Assembly: GCF_900111565.1 (NCBI RefSeq)
Contig: NZ_FOIK01000006.1
Coordinates: 124,001 to 188,000 of the forward strand
Direction of reading: 5' to 3'
DNA from: Paenibacillus sp. NFR01
GTDB lineage: Bacteria > Bacillota > Bacilli > Paenibacillales > Paenibacillaceae
Length of the DNA: 64,000 nucleotides
Each line of letters begins with the position of its first letter. Position 1 is the first letter of the stretch. Both the position numbers and the translations under genes were made by a program. Positions 39,806-47,314 of the stretch are shown here, piece after piece. The notes under the pieces were generated by a model, which was not told the DNA's origin, searched no databases, and saw only the letters and a program-made list of their open reading frames with translations.

Positions 39806-39820
39806 TATGTAAGTTACATA
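39806..39820. promoter_or_regulatory. Palindrome upstream of the response regulator gene
   Basis: TATGTAAGTTACATA is a perfect 7-1-7 palindrome 37 bp before the regulator start codon. It could be an operator or part of the promoter region. Which protein binds is unknown. The rest of the 359-bp gap (39922-40128) shows no recognisable element. Confidence 0.4.
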
Positions 39821-39854
39821 TGACGATCCGTGTCCGTTAAAGTATGTCGGCGCA

Positions 39855-39921
39855 ATAAAAGAAAACCCGCAAGAGGAAGGGTTCCAAGCTTACCCTATAC
39901 AGGGCCCTCAACCGGCGGGTT
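39855..39921 (-). terminator. Long structured terminator after the 570-residue protein gene
   Basis: Outer arms AACCCGC/GCGGGTT (39864-39870, 39915-39921) enclose GAGG/CCTC (39873-39876, 39906-39909) and AGGGT/ACCCT (39878-39882, 39892-39896). On the minus strand the outer stem is followed by TTCTTTTATT. An elongated terminator is the simplest reading; another structured RNA role cannot be excluded. Confidence 0.5.
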
Positions 39922-40128
39922 ATCGATCATTGCGTTTTGAAAACAGCGATGAAACGGCTTTCATTAATCTGCTTTACATTATAGGCACGAGCCTTTGGGC
40001 TGTCAATCGGCGGTGGCCCGGGCTTCGGGCGGCGCCTGCTCGCGACATAAATCAACGGCCGGCATGAATCGTACAGACAACGGGCGGCGGGCAGCGGTCG
40101 CCCCGTTGGTGCAACCTGTAAGCGCCGG

Positions 40129-41841
40129 CTATGCCGTATAATCTTCGAAGCTCACCGGCATGCCGTCCACCTGTGCGGAGAAGGCACCCGTGCCGTCGGC
40201 GCTCAGGCTGATGCGCTCGCCTGCACGGCTCACAGTGCTGAGCGCAAGTCCCGCCCCGCTAACCGTAAACTGCGGGGCATGCGCCTGCATCGCGTCCGCG
40301 AAAGCGCTCAGGCTAACAATTCCCTGCGACTCCGCTTCGCTAACAGCCACCGCGTCCACAACCACACCGCCGCGCACCGCGGACAACGTCACTTCCGTGT
40401 AGTGGTCCCGTTCCGTACAGCTATATCCGCCCGAGAGGAACACGGCGAAATACACGCCGTCCACGCGGCCGAACAACGCCTGCGGCCGCTGCAGCCACTC
40501 GCCGCGCGGCAGCACGCCGACCGGATGCGTGTCAACCGGAAGCGAGCTGCCCGAAGGCGCGATCGCCGGCGTGCCCTTCACCGGCGCCGTGAACAGCGCC
40601 GCCGTCAGGCTCCGGCGGAACAACACCTCCATATACCGGCTCTGATGACGGGGATCGCCTGCGGTGTATCCGGCGCCCGGGTGGAAAAAATAGAGCCGGT
40701 TCACGATGCGTCCGGGGCGAACCGGGAGCGAATAGGCCCAGCGCAGCTGTTCGTTGTCGAACTCCTCCACCCGTTCCCACAGGCCGCCGGCCCCGTAATC
40801 CCGCGTCATGTACGCGTACGAGTGCAGCTCGGCCTGCACCGGCCGGCCATCCGCCGCTTTGCGGATCACCCGCTTGACCTCGACAGGCTCGCCCCGGTCC
40901 AGCGCAAGCCGGCGGATCTCCTCCGGCACCGGGTAGCACAGCAACCCGGCATACTCCGTCCGCGGCATCGCCTCCGGCAGCGCAAAATCGCCGAACTGCA
41001 CGTAGTCATGCAGCACGTTGGCATCGCCGGGCACGTCATGTCCGAGGCCGCGGCAATGCGGGCCCGCCCATCCGCCTCCCACATAATAAAGCGCCCGCTG
41101 CCGCCACAAATACTGCAGCATCTCTTCCAGCATCCGCCGCAGCTCTTCGTCCGCGTCTCCGACAAGCGACAGTGCGCAGTTGTACGCCTGCACCCAGTGC
41201 CAGAACCACGGCAGGCTGCCATATTCCGGCATCCCGTTCTCCTGCACGTAATTCAGCGTAGCCGCGAGACATGCCCGCCCGTCCTCGAACAGCTCCCGGT
41301 CGGCGAACAGGCGGCCAAAGATCAGTTTGGCCGCCGTGTATTTGGCCTCATGATGGCCGAAGGCCGCCATCGGCTTGCGATAAAAGCCGCTGGCATAGAC
41401 GTAGGCCAGCGCCCGGTCGAGCAGAATGTCCGTCTGCTCGCTCAGCATTCCGCCGTATTCCCGGCGGAAATACGCTATCAGGCTGCCCATCAGCTCGGCG
41501 GGCAGCTCATGGGGCGGTGCCGCAGCCGGCACCGGCGCCAGCCCCAGCGGCCAGTGGCCGAGCAGCGGCGTGCCCGGCTGCCGGTTCTGCAGCAGCAGCA
41601 CCTGCGTCAGCACGCTTTCGGCGGCCGCAGCCGCTTTTTCACGGTCAAAGCTCACTGCAAGCTCTGTATCCTTCGCCGCCGCAAACAAATAGGATGCGTA
41701 ATAAAAATTGTTCCGCACATCGTCGTGAAACCATAAACCGCCTTCCTGCAGCGGCAGCCCTGCCGCTTTCTCTGCCAACCGCAGAATGATGTCCCGCTGC
41801 CGGCTCCAGTGATCCCCGGTTCCTCCGTTTTGTACTGTCAT
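40129..41841 (-). CDS. Unrecognised protein beside kduI, possible uronan-active enzyme
   Basis: I do not recognise the family of this 570-residue protein. The first 300 residues are helical with many aromatic and small residues (NNFYYASYLFAA, WFWHWVQAYNCAL), as in (alpha/alpha) toroid carbohydrate enzymes; the last 250 are strand-rich, as in the beta-sandwich of many polysaccharide lyases. Candidate active-site stretches are GGGWAGPHCRGLGHDVPGD near 255-275 and YAYMTRDYGAGG near 350. There is no signal peptide. GGAGG precedes the ATG. It is divergent from kduI by 171 bp, whose product handles the 4,5-unsaturated uronate made by lyases and unsaturated glycuronidases, so a cytoplasmic lyase or glycuronidase is a reasonable but unproven guess. 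Confidence 0.6.
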   Translation of the reverse strand: MTVQNGGTGDHWSRQRDIILRLAEKAAGLPLQEGGLWFHDDVRNNFYYASYLFAAAKDTELAVSFDREKAAAAAESVLTQVLLLQNRQPGTPLLGHWPLGLAPVPAAAPPHELPAELMGSLIAYFRREYGGMLSEQTDILLDRALAYVYASGFYRKPMAAFGHHEAKYTAAKLIFGRLFADRELFEDGRACLAATLNYVQENGMPEYGSLPWFWHWVQAYNCALSLVGDADEELRRMLEEMLQYLWRQRALYYVGGGWAGPHCRGLGHDVPGDANVLHDYVQFGDFALPEAMPRTEYAGLLCYPVPEEIRRLALDRGEPVEVKRVIRKAADGRPVQAELHSYAYMTRDYGAGGLWERVEEFDNEQLRWAYSLPVRPGRIVNRLYFFHPGAGYTAGDPRHQSRYMEVLFRRSLTAALFTAPVKGTPAIAPSGSSLPVDTHPVGVLPRGEWLQRPQALFGRVDGVYFAVFLSGGYSCTERDHYTEVTLSAVRGGVVVDAVAVSEAESQGIVSLSAFADAMQAHAPQFTVSGAGLALSTVSRAGERISLSADGTGAFSAQVDGMPVSFEDYTA

Positions 41842-41973
41842 TGTTCATTCCTCCGCTCTTCTCCTATGAAATACACGTTCATTTTATCGCAAATGGCATT
41901 ATAAATAAACATTAATGAACTTTTAATGGTTGAGATACACTTGTAATATGAACATAAATGGAGTAAATTGTAC

Positions 41974-41986
41974 TTAGTTGAACTAA
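41974..41986. promoter_or_regulatory. Candidate operator before kduI
   Basis: TTAGTTGAACTAA is a perfect 6-1-6 palindrome 27 bp upstream of the kduI start codon, next to its ribosome binding site. The DeoR-type protein encoded in the same operon is a candidate to bind it. This is inference from symmetry and place. Confidence 0.35.
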
Positions 41987-42012
41987 TACTTAGGAGAAGG
42001 AGACTTTCATCC

Positions 42013-42846
42013 ATGGAAAGACGTTTTGCTTCCCACCCGAACGAAGTCAAGCATTTCGATACCGAGCGGCTGCGCCGCGAGTTTCATGTACCCGTGTTGT
42101 TTGCGGCGGATGAGTTGAAGCTTGTGCTGACCCATGAGGACCGGATGATCATCGGCGGCGCGCTGCCGGTGAAAGAAACGGTCGCGCTCGCCACTGATCT
42201 GAAGGAGCTGGGCGTGACCTATTTTCTCGAGCGCCGCGAGCTCGGCATTATCAATGTCGGAGGCAAGGGTATTGTTGTCGCGGACGGAACCGAATATGAC
42301 CTGAACGCGAAGGAATGCCTGTATGTGGGCAAAGGTACGAAGGAAGTACTGTTCAAGAGCGTGGACAGCACCAGCCCGGCGAAGTTCTATCTGAATTCCG
42401 CGCCTGCGCACAAGGAGTATCCGACGGTCAAAGCCACGCTGGAGACGTCCGAATTCGCCAACCTCGGCGATATCAAGAATTCCAACGAACGCTCGATTCA
42501 CCGCCTGATTCATGCCAGCGGCATCCAAAGCTGCCAGCTCGTCATGGGCCTTACGCAGCTCAAGCCGGGCAATATGTGGAACACGATGCCTGCGCATACC
42601 CATCCCCGCCGGATGGAGGCTTACTTCTACTTTGAATTGCCGGAGGATGCCGTCGTCGTGCATCTGATGGGTGAGCCAAGCGAAACCCGCCATATCGTCA
42701 TGCGCAACGAGGAAGCCGTCGTTTCCCCGAGCTGGTCGATCCACAGCGGTGTGGGCACAAGCAATTATACGTTCATCTGGAGCATGGCCGGCGACAATAT
42801 CCGCTATGACGATATGGACCCCGTTTCCATGAAAGAGTTAAAATAG
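42013..42846 (+). CDS. kduI: 5-dehydro-4-deoxy-D-glucuronate isomerase
   Basis: This 277-residue cupin metalloenzyme isomerises 4-deoxy-L-threo-5-hexosulose uronate to 2,5-diketo-3-deoxygluconate in pectin and uronate breakdown. Zinc ligands are His195, His197, Glu202 (HTHPRRME) and the histidine in SIHSG near 244, as in E. coli KduI. AAGGAG lies 10 bp before the ATG. It is first in the operon kduI-deoR-kduD. Confidence 0.96.
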   Translation: MERRFASHPNEVKHFDTERLRREFHVPVLFAADELKLVLTHEDRMIIGGALPVKETVALATDLKELGVTYFLERRELGIINVGGKGIVVADGTEYDLNAKECLYVGKGTKEVLFKSVDSTSPAKFYLNSAPAHKEYPTVKATLETSEFANLGDIKNSNERSIHRLIHASGIQSCQLVMGLTQLKPGNMWNTMPAHTHPRRMEAYFYFELPEDAVVVHLMGEPSETRHIVMRNEEAVVSPSWSIHSGVGTSNYTFIWSMAGDNIRYDDMDPVSMKELK

Positions 42847-42882
42847 AACCAAAACTGTCTGTGGAAAGCTGAGGAACATCGC

Positions 42883-43659
42883 ATGAACTACGTTAGACGG
42901 CACGAGATGATTATGGAAGTCCTGTTAGGCCAAAAAGAGGTTACAGTCCATGAGCTGAGCGACAAGCTTGGCGTGACGGGAAAAACAATCCGCGAAGACC
43001 TGAGCCGGCTGGAGGAGCAAGGCCTCATTCTCCGGGTGCACGGCGGCGCGATGCTGGCGCAGAGCGACCAGTTCGGCATTTTGCCATCCCGCGAGCCCCT
43101 CTCCACCTTCCCGAAGGAAAAAACGGAAATTGCCCAGCTTGCGCTGCAGCTCATCGAACCGGACGACATTATTGCCCTGGACGGCGGCAGCACGACGCTG
43201 GCCATCGCCCGCGGACTCGGCAATATGCCTCTGACCGTTGTCACCAACGACCTGTACATCATCAGCGAGCTGGTGCCGAGGGACCACATCCGTCTCGTCA
43301 TTCCGGGCGGCTACCGGGTGCGCAATACCCTGGCCGGCGCCGAAGCCGTCGAATACGTGTCCCGTTTGAATATCAAAAAGGCGTTCGTCTCGGCCACCGC
43401 CGTTCATATTGAACACGGCTTGTCCGTATATACCGGAGATTCGCTTGAATACAAGCAGGCACTTGTCCGGACGGCCCGCAGCGTCTATGCGACCATCGAT
43501 TCCCACAAGTTCGGCAAAGTTGCGCTTCGCACATTCGCCAAGCTGAGCGACATCGACCAGCTGTTAACGGACAGCGGCCTTCCCGTCGAGACGGCAGAGC
43601 TGTTCCGCACCGCCGGTGCCGACATTCGCTGCGGTCCGGATCATTCATTTAATCAATGA
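42883..43659 (+). CDS. DeoR family regulator in the kdu operon
   Basis: This 258-residue protein has the DeoR helix-turn-helix at about 6-58 (VTVHELSDKLGVTGKTIREDLSRLEEQG, then RVHGGAM) and a sugar-phosphate sensor domain (DGGSTTLAIA and VVTNDLYI). It lies between kduI and kduD, 36 bp and 13 bp away, so it is co-transcribed and probably autoregulates the operon. KdgR of other bacteria is IclR or LacI type, so a DeoR protein in this position is a different solution. The effector may be a phosphorylated ketodeoxygluconate, which is inferred. Confidence 0.88.
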   Translation: MNYVRRHEMIMEVLLGQKEVTVHELSDKLGVTGKTIREDLSRLEEQGLILRVHGGAMLAQSDQFGILPSREPLSTFPKEKTEIAQLALQLIEPDDIIALDGGSTTLAIARGLGNMPLTVVTNDLYIISELVPRDHIRLVIPGGYRVRNTLAGAEAVEYVSRLNIKKAFVSATAVHIEHGLSVYTGDSLEYKQALVRTARSVYATIDSHKFGKVALRTFAKLSDIDQLLTDSGLPVETAELFRTAGADIRCGPDHSFNQ

Positions 43660-43672
43660 GGAGAGATAGATT

Positions 43673-44428
43673 ATGTCTAATTTGTTCAGTCTTAAGGGTA
43701 AAACTGCAATGGTTACCGGCGCCGCGCAGGGCCTGGGCCAAGGCATCGCCCTGGCGCTCGCCGAAGCCGGCGCTGACCTTGTGTCGGTGTCGCTGACCGC
43801 AAGCGGGGAAACCGTGAAGCAGGCCGAAGCGTTTGGCGTCAAGGGGCTGGGCATCGAAGCCGACCTCGGCAATCACAGCACGCTGCAATCCGTATTTGAT
43901 CAGGCGCTGGAGCTGACCGGCAAAGTCGACATCCTGGTCAACAATGCCGGGATCATCCGCCGCACACCGGCCAAGGACCACAGCGAAAAAGACTGGTTCG
44001 ACGTCATCAACCTGAACCTGAACACCGTGTTCCTGCTCAGCCAGATTGCCGGCCGCCACATGCTGGAACGCGGATCGGGCAAAATGATCAATATCTGCTC
44101 CATGCTCTCCTACCAGGGCGGCATCAACGTGCCTGGCTACACCGCCTCCAAGCACGGCGTTGCCGGCCTAACCAAAGCGTTCGCCAATGAATGGGCGCAA
44201 TACGGACTGAACATCAACGCGATTGCCCCGGGCTACATGGCAACCGAGAACACTGCGCCGATTCGAGGCGACAAGGACCGCACCCAATCCATCACCGACC
44301 GCATTCCCGCTGCGCGCTGGGGTACGCCGGAAGATGTGAAGGGACCGGCGGTGTTCCTCGCTTCCGCCGCTGCCGATTACCTGAACGGCCATGTGCTGTG
44401 CGTGGACGGCGGCTGGATGGCGCGTTAA
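43673..44428 (+). CDS. kduD: 2-dehydro-3-deoxy-D-gluconate 5-dehydrogenase
   Basis: This 251-residue short-chain dehydrogenase reduces 2,5-diketo-3-deoxygluconate to 2-keto-3-deoxygluconate. The NAD motif TGAAQGLGQG lies near 14-23, NNAG near 88, and the catalytic Tyr and Lys in GYTASKHG. IIRRTPAKDHSEKDW and the C-terminal GHVLCVDGGWMAR are typical of KduD. GAGGAGA lies 7 bp before the ATG. The following KDG kinase and KDPG aldolase genes are not in this window. Confidence 0.94.
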   Translation: MSNLFSLKGKTAMVTGAAQGLGQGIALALAEAGADLVSVSLTASGETVKQAEAFGVKGLGIEADLGNHSTLQSVFDQALELTGKVDILVNNAGIIRRTPAKDHSEKDWFDVINLNLNTVFLLSQIAGRHMLERGSGKMINICSMLSYQGGINVPGYTASKHGVAGLTKAFANEWAQYGLNINAIAPGYMATENTAPIRGDKDRTQSITDRIPAARWGTPEDVKGPAVFLASAAADYLNGHVLCVDGGWMAR

Positions 44429-44440
44429 ACTTACGCCAAA

Positions 44441-44480
44441 AAACCGGATGCGGAGATTCTTCTCCGCATCCGGTTTTTAT
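44441..44480 (+). terminator. Terminator of the kdu operon
   Basis: A 16-bp stem, AAACCGGATGCGGAGA with TCTCCGCATCCGGTTT (44441-44456 and 44461-44476), has a 4-base loop and ends in TTTTT. The A-run on the left also allows use by the convergent WG-repeat gene. Confidence 0.92.
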
Positions 44481-44493
44481 TTGCCTCTGTCTT

Positions 44494-45648
44494 TTATTGT
44501 TTCATTAGCGCTGCAGCCTGCGGCCAGACAATCATTCCGCTGCGGTTCATATACCCCATGATTTCCTCGCGCGAATCCGGAACGAGATAACTGATCACCG
44601 CCAATTCGCCGTTAAAGGAGTCAGCCCAATACAACTGCGACTTGATCACGAAGCGGCCGGATGTATTGATATAGCCGTATCGCTGCCCCTCGCTGGCCGG
44701 AGCCAGACCGCCTTTGAACAGGCCGCCGGCCGTAAAGCCCTGAATGACTTTAGCCCCCTTCTTGTTGATGTAAAAGGTGACGCCGTTACGTTCAACAAAT
44801 GCCAGTCCTTCCGAAAACGGCTGTGCCATGCTGAACTGCGGCTTTAGCAGGTAATTCCCGTTTTTGTCGATATAGCCGTATTTGCCGTTCACATACACGG
44901 CCGCCGCTCCATCGGAGAACGGGGTGGCATAAACAAACCGCGGGGAGATGCGGAGTTTGCCCGTAGCATCGATATACCCGTATTTGCCACCGGCCGTAAG
45001 CGCTACGGCTGCCATGCCTTCGGAGAAATCCGATGTGGCGCTGTAACGGTAAGGGATGACCAGCTCACCCTTTGTGTTGATGTATCCCGAGGCTTTGCCC
45101 AGGTTGACCCGCGCCAGACCCTCGGAGAAGGGAAATGCCCGGTGATAGAGGGGCTGGATGGCCACCTTGCCTTGATTGTCGATATATCCGTAACGGGTCG
45201 ATGTCGCTCCGTCAGCGGTCTGAACCTGCGCCGTATACAGCGCCCGGTCGCTATACAAAATCCCGGCGGCTCTCAGCTTGTATTCGAACAGCTTGCTCCC
45301 CGCCGAATCGAAATAATATTGCTTTTTGGCAGCAAGATCCTCAACGTACACCGTACCGCCAGGCTGGCCCGAATATCCGTAACCATCGTACACCGCCTCG
45401 ATCACAACTTTGCCTTTGCCGTTGATAAAGCCGTATTTACCACCCACCTCGACGGGATACAGCTGGTCGGCTGTCTGTTCAGCCAAAGCGGTCGCTCCGG
45501 CTGTTTGCGCAGAAGTTACCTTCGCCGCTTGCGCAGGGGTCGCCCCGGCGGCCTCAGCAGCCAGCGCTTTGTTAAGCGGATGAACCGCCATATTCGTGCC
45601 GAACACCATCGTCGTCAATAGAAGGGTTAGAGCCATCTTTTTAAGCAC
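44494..45648 (-). CDS. Secreted WG-repeat protein
   Basis: This protein of about 384 residues has a signal peptide (LKKMALTLLLTTMVFGTNMAV, likely cleavage after ALAAEA) and about eight degenerate WG repeats of roughly 45-50 residues, each with a YGYI(D/N)xxGK core (GKYGFINGKGK, RYGYIDNQGK, SGYINTKGE, KYGYIDATGK, KYGYIDKNGN, RYGYINTSGR). Such repeats form beta-propeller-like surfaces of unknown partner. GTG at 45648 follows GAGGAG by 12 bp; ATG at 45636 is the alternative. It is monocistronic and its role is unknown. The sequence 45649-45838 holds only its promoter region. Confidence 0.8.
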   Translation of the reverse strand: MLKKMALTLLLTTMVFGTNMAVHPLNKALAAEAAGATPAQAAKVTSAQTAGATALAEQTADQLYPVEVGGKYGFINGKGKVVIEAVYDGYGYSGQPGGTVYVEDLAAKKQYYFDSAGSKLFEYKLRAAGILYSDRALYTAQVQTADGATSTRYGYIDNQGKVAIQPLYHRAFPFSEGLARVNLGKASGYINTKGELVIPYRYSATSDFSEGMAAVALTAGGKYGYIDATGKLRISPRFVYATPFSDGAAAVYVNGKYGYIDKNGNYLLKPQFSMAQPFSEGLAFVERNGVTFYINKKGAKVIQGFTAGGLFKGGLAPASEGQRYGYINTSGRFVIKSQLYWADSFNGELAVISYLVPDSREEIMGYMNRSGMIVWPQAAALMKQ

Positions 45649-45838
45649 CTGTTGTCCACGCTCCTCAGCGGCTAATTTCCATTCTTTAGTATAGACAGCC
45701 CTTGTACGGGTTTTGTTGTGCCGGGTTGGGAGGAAATTACAACAACTTCCCCGCGTGATTATCCGTTCAGCTTGCCATTGTGTGCCCTCTACTAACATTG
45801 CATTCCCCCTATTAGAAAAATGCTGCGGCGGCGGTAGT

Positions 45839-46023
45839 CTTACGGACACCAGAGCCGTTATTTGGCGAAAATGGCCATTATTCACGCACTAACGGACATA
45901 GGAGCCGTTATTAAGCGCAAAACGCCTCAAAATCATCCCAGCAAGGAGGAATAACGGCGCTCAGGTCCGTTAATCTGGGAAATAGTGCATTTTTCCCTGA
46001 ATAGCGGCGCTCAGGTCCGTTAG
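45839..46023. repeat. 185-bp near-palindromic repeat, copy 3
   Basis: Forward units near 45839 (TTACGGACACCAGAGCCGTT) and 45889 (TAACGGACATAGGAGCCGTT) and inverted units ending near 45972 (AACGGCGCTCAGGTCCGTTA) and 46023 (AGCGGCGCTCAGGTCCGTTA) give the same 185-bp layout as copies 1 and 2. It lies in the 717-bp gap upstream of the WG-repeat gene. Confidence 0.85.
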
Positions 46024-46087
46024 CATCGTAGGCTCCGGATTCTATCCTCAAAATCATATACCTATTTACTTTACGCAGCGTGCTGAT

Positions 46088-46277
46088 CCTACGTCCAACC
46101 GGCACTCCCTTCTGAAGCATTACTTTCAACACACTGGTTACCTCCAACGCCCCTCTCTTTCTGCGATCCACCTACACGTTACCCCTACATTCGCCGTACT
46201 TTACTTCTCCCCATCGAACCGGCATGCTTCTCCTACGTTTAACCGGTACTCCCTCCTTACGCATTACTTCAACACAC
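46088..46277. repeat. Imperfect direct repeats in the same gap
   Basis: A unit of about 47 bp occurs at 46088 (CCTACGTCCAACCGGCACTC, then a GCATTACTTTCAACACAC end) and 46231 (TCCTACGTTTAACCGGTACTC, then GCATTACTTCAACACACAC). Between them CGAACCGGCATGCTTC near 46217 looks like a partial third copy. No open reading frame or promoter fits here. The family is different from the 185-bp element. Confidence 0.55.
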
Positions 46278-46324
46278 ACAGCTTGCGCTCTACCAAGGCA
46301 CGGCGCATTCGCCATTCACTCACG

Positions 46325-46358
46325 AAAAAAAGCCCGGCAGCCAGATGGCCCCCGGACT
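46325..46358 (-). terminator. Terminator of the third glycan locus
   Basis: On the minus strand AGTCCGG pairs with CCGGGCT (one GU) around a 14-base loop that itself contains CCATCTGG, followed by seven T. It lies 8 bp after the stop codon of the SurA-like gene. Confidence 0.8.
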
Positions 46359-46365
46359 AAACGCT

Positions 46366-47274
46366 TCACATTGTTATTGCGGCATACACCTGGCGGTCAA
46401 CAGCAACCTCCGCCTGCCGCACCTGCTCACGGAACCAGCTAACGTAACGCTGCTTGTTCCATTGCTGCACCAGCGTGTCCCGGACGGTCTCGTAGGCCGG
46501 CGGCGCGGCCTGCCCGGCGATGCTGTCCTGATACGCCTGCTTCAACTCCGTCTCCTCCGGCCCCCCGTCCTGCTCCATCAGCCACGCCAGAAGACCCAGC
46601 ACCGTGTTCGATACGACATACCGGTAATACGCCGATTCGCTGTACTCCCGCGGACCGTAGATCACTTCGCCCGCGGCGAGCCGGTCGGCACGCTCCCGGT
46701 TCTCCTGCTCCCATGCAGCCAGGAAATCTTCATAGCCCGCTGGCACGGCCAGCCCTGCCTTTTGCGCGGCCTGCTCCCGCACCCGGTCCTCGACCAGCCG
46801 CTGCAGCGTCAACTCCTTCAGCCGCTCCAGCGGAGCTTCGCCTCCGCACGAAGCGACCCAGAAATCGGCGGCCCCGGGATCGCAGCCCTCCGTCTGTACA
46901 TAGGCGTCCAGCGCCGCAGCCCGCTGCTCCGGCATCCGGGCGGCGAATTCCCGCAGCGTAATCGCTGCCCCATTCACCGTGGCGACCACCTGTCGGCTTG
47001 CCTCCTGCACCTGCTTGCCCGAGTTCTGACCTTGTCCGCCCACCTCCCGCTCCCTTGTCGCCTGGCCGCTCACCGCCTGGCTTGCCGCCTGCTCCCCCAC
47101 AGCCTGCTCGCTTATCGCCCGCTCACCTGCCGCCTCCAAGGGCACCTTCCCATCCACCGGTGCCAGAGCCGGCGATGGCCCCAAACGCAGTGCCAGCAGC
47201 AGCCCGCCAGCCAGCAACGCCATCGCGCCGCCGACTGTAAAACCCACCCGTTTTCCGCGCCGCCTCCGGCCCAT
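46366..47274 (-). CDS. Membrane-anchored SurA-like protein without PPIase domain
   Basis: This 302-residue protein has a basic N-terminus (GRRRRGKR) and one transmembrane helix (about 11-30), so it is probably anchored with the rest outside. A linker of about 50 residues rich in Gln, Glu, Ala and Ser follows, then a domain starting VVATVNGAAITLREFAARM, the usual opening of SurA/PrsA N-terminal chaperone domains. A cysteine pair (EGCDPGAADFWVASC) could form a disulfide. No parvulin PPIase domain is visible. ATG at 47274 lies 8 bp from AAGGAG. It ends an operon with a secreted beta-helix protein and may help that protein fold after export (inference). Confidence 0.6.
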   Translation of the reverse strand: MGRRRRGKRVGFTVGGAMALLAGGLLLALRLGPSPALAPVDGKVPLEAAGERAISEQAVGEQAASQAVSGQATREREVGGQGQNSGKQVQEASRQVVATVNGAAITLREFAARMPEQRAAALDAYVQTEGCDPGAADFWVASCGGEAPLERLKELTLQRLVEDRVREQAAQKAGLAVPAGYEDFLAAWEQENRERADRLAAGEVIYGPREYSESAYYRYVVSNTVLGLLAWLMEQDGGPEETELKQAYQDSIAGQAAPPAYETVRDTLVQQWNKQRYVSWFREQVRQAEVAVDRQVYAAITM

Positions 47275-47314
47275 CTCCGCCACTCCTTTTTCGCACCTTA
47301 TTCCTTACTGCCGC

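Noticed and set aside
39833-39842. TTAACGGACACGG-like stretch on the minus strand upstream of the response regulator
   Set aside because: Only about 12 bases match the 185-bp repeat and no second unit follows, so chance is likely.
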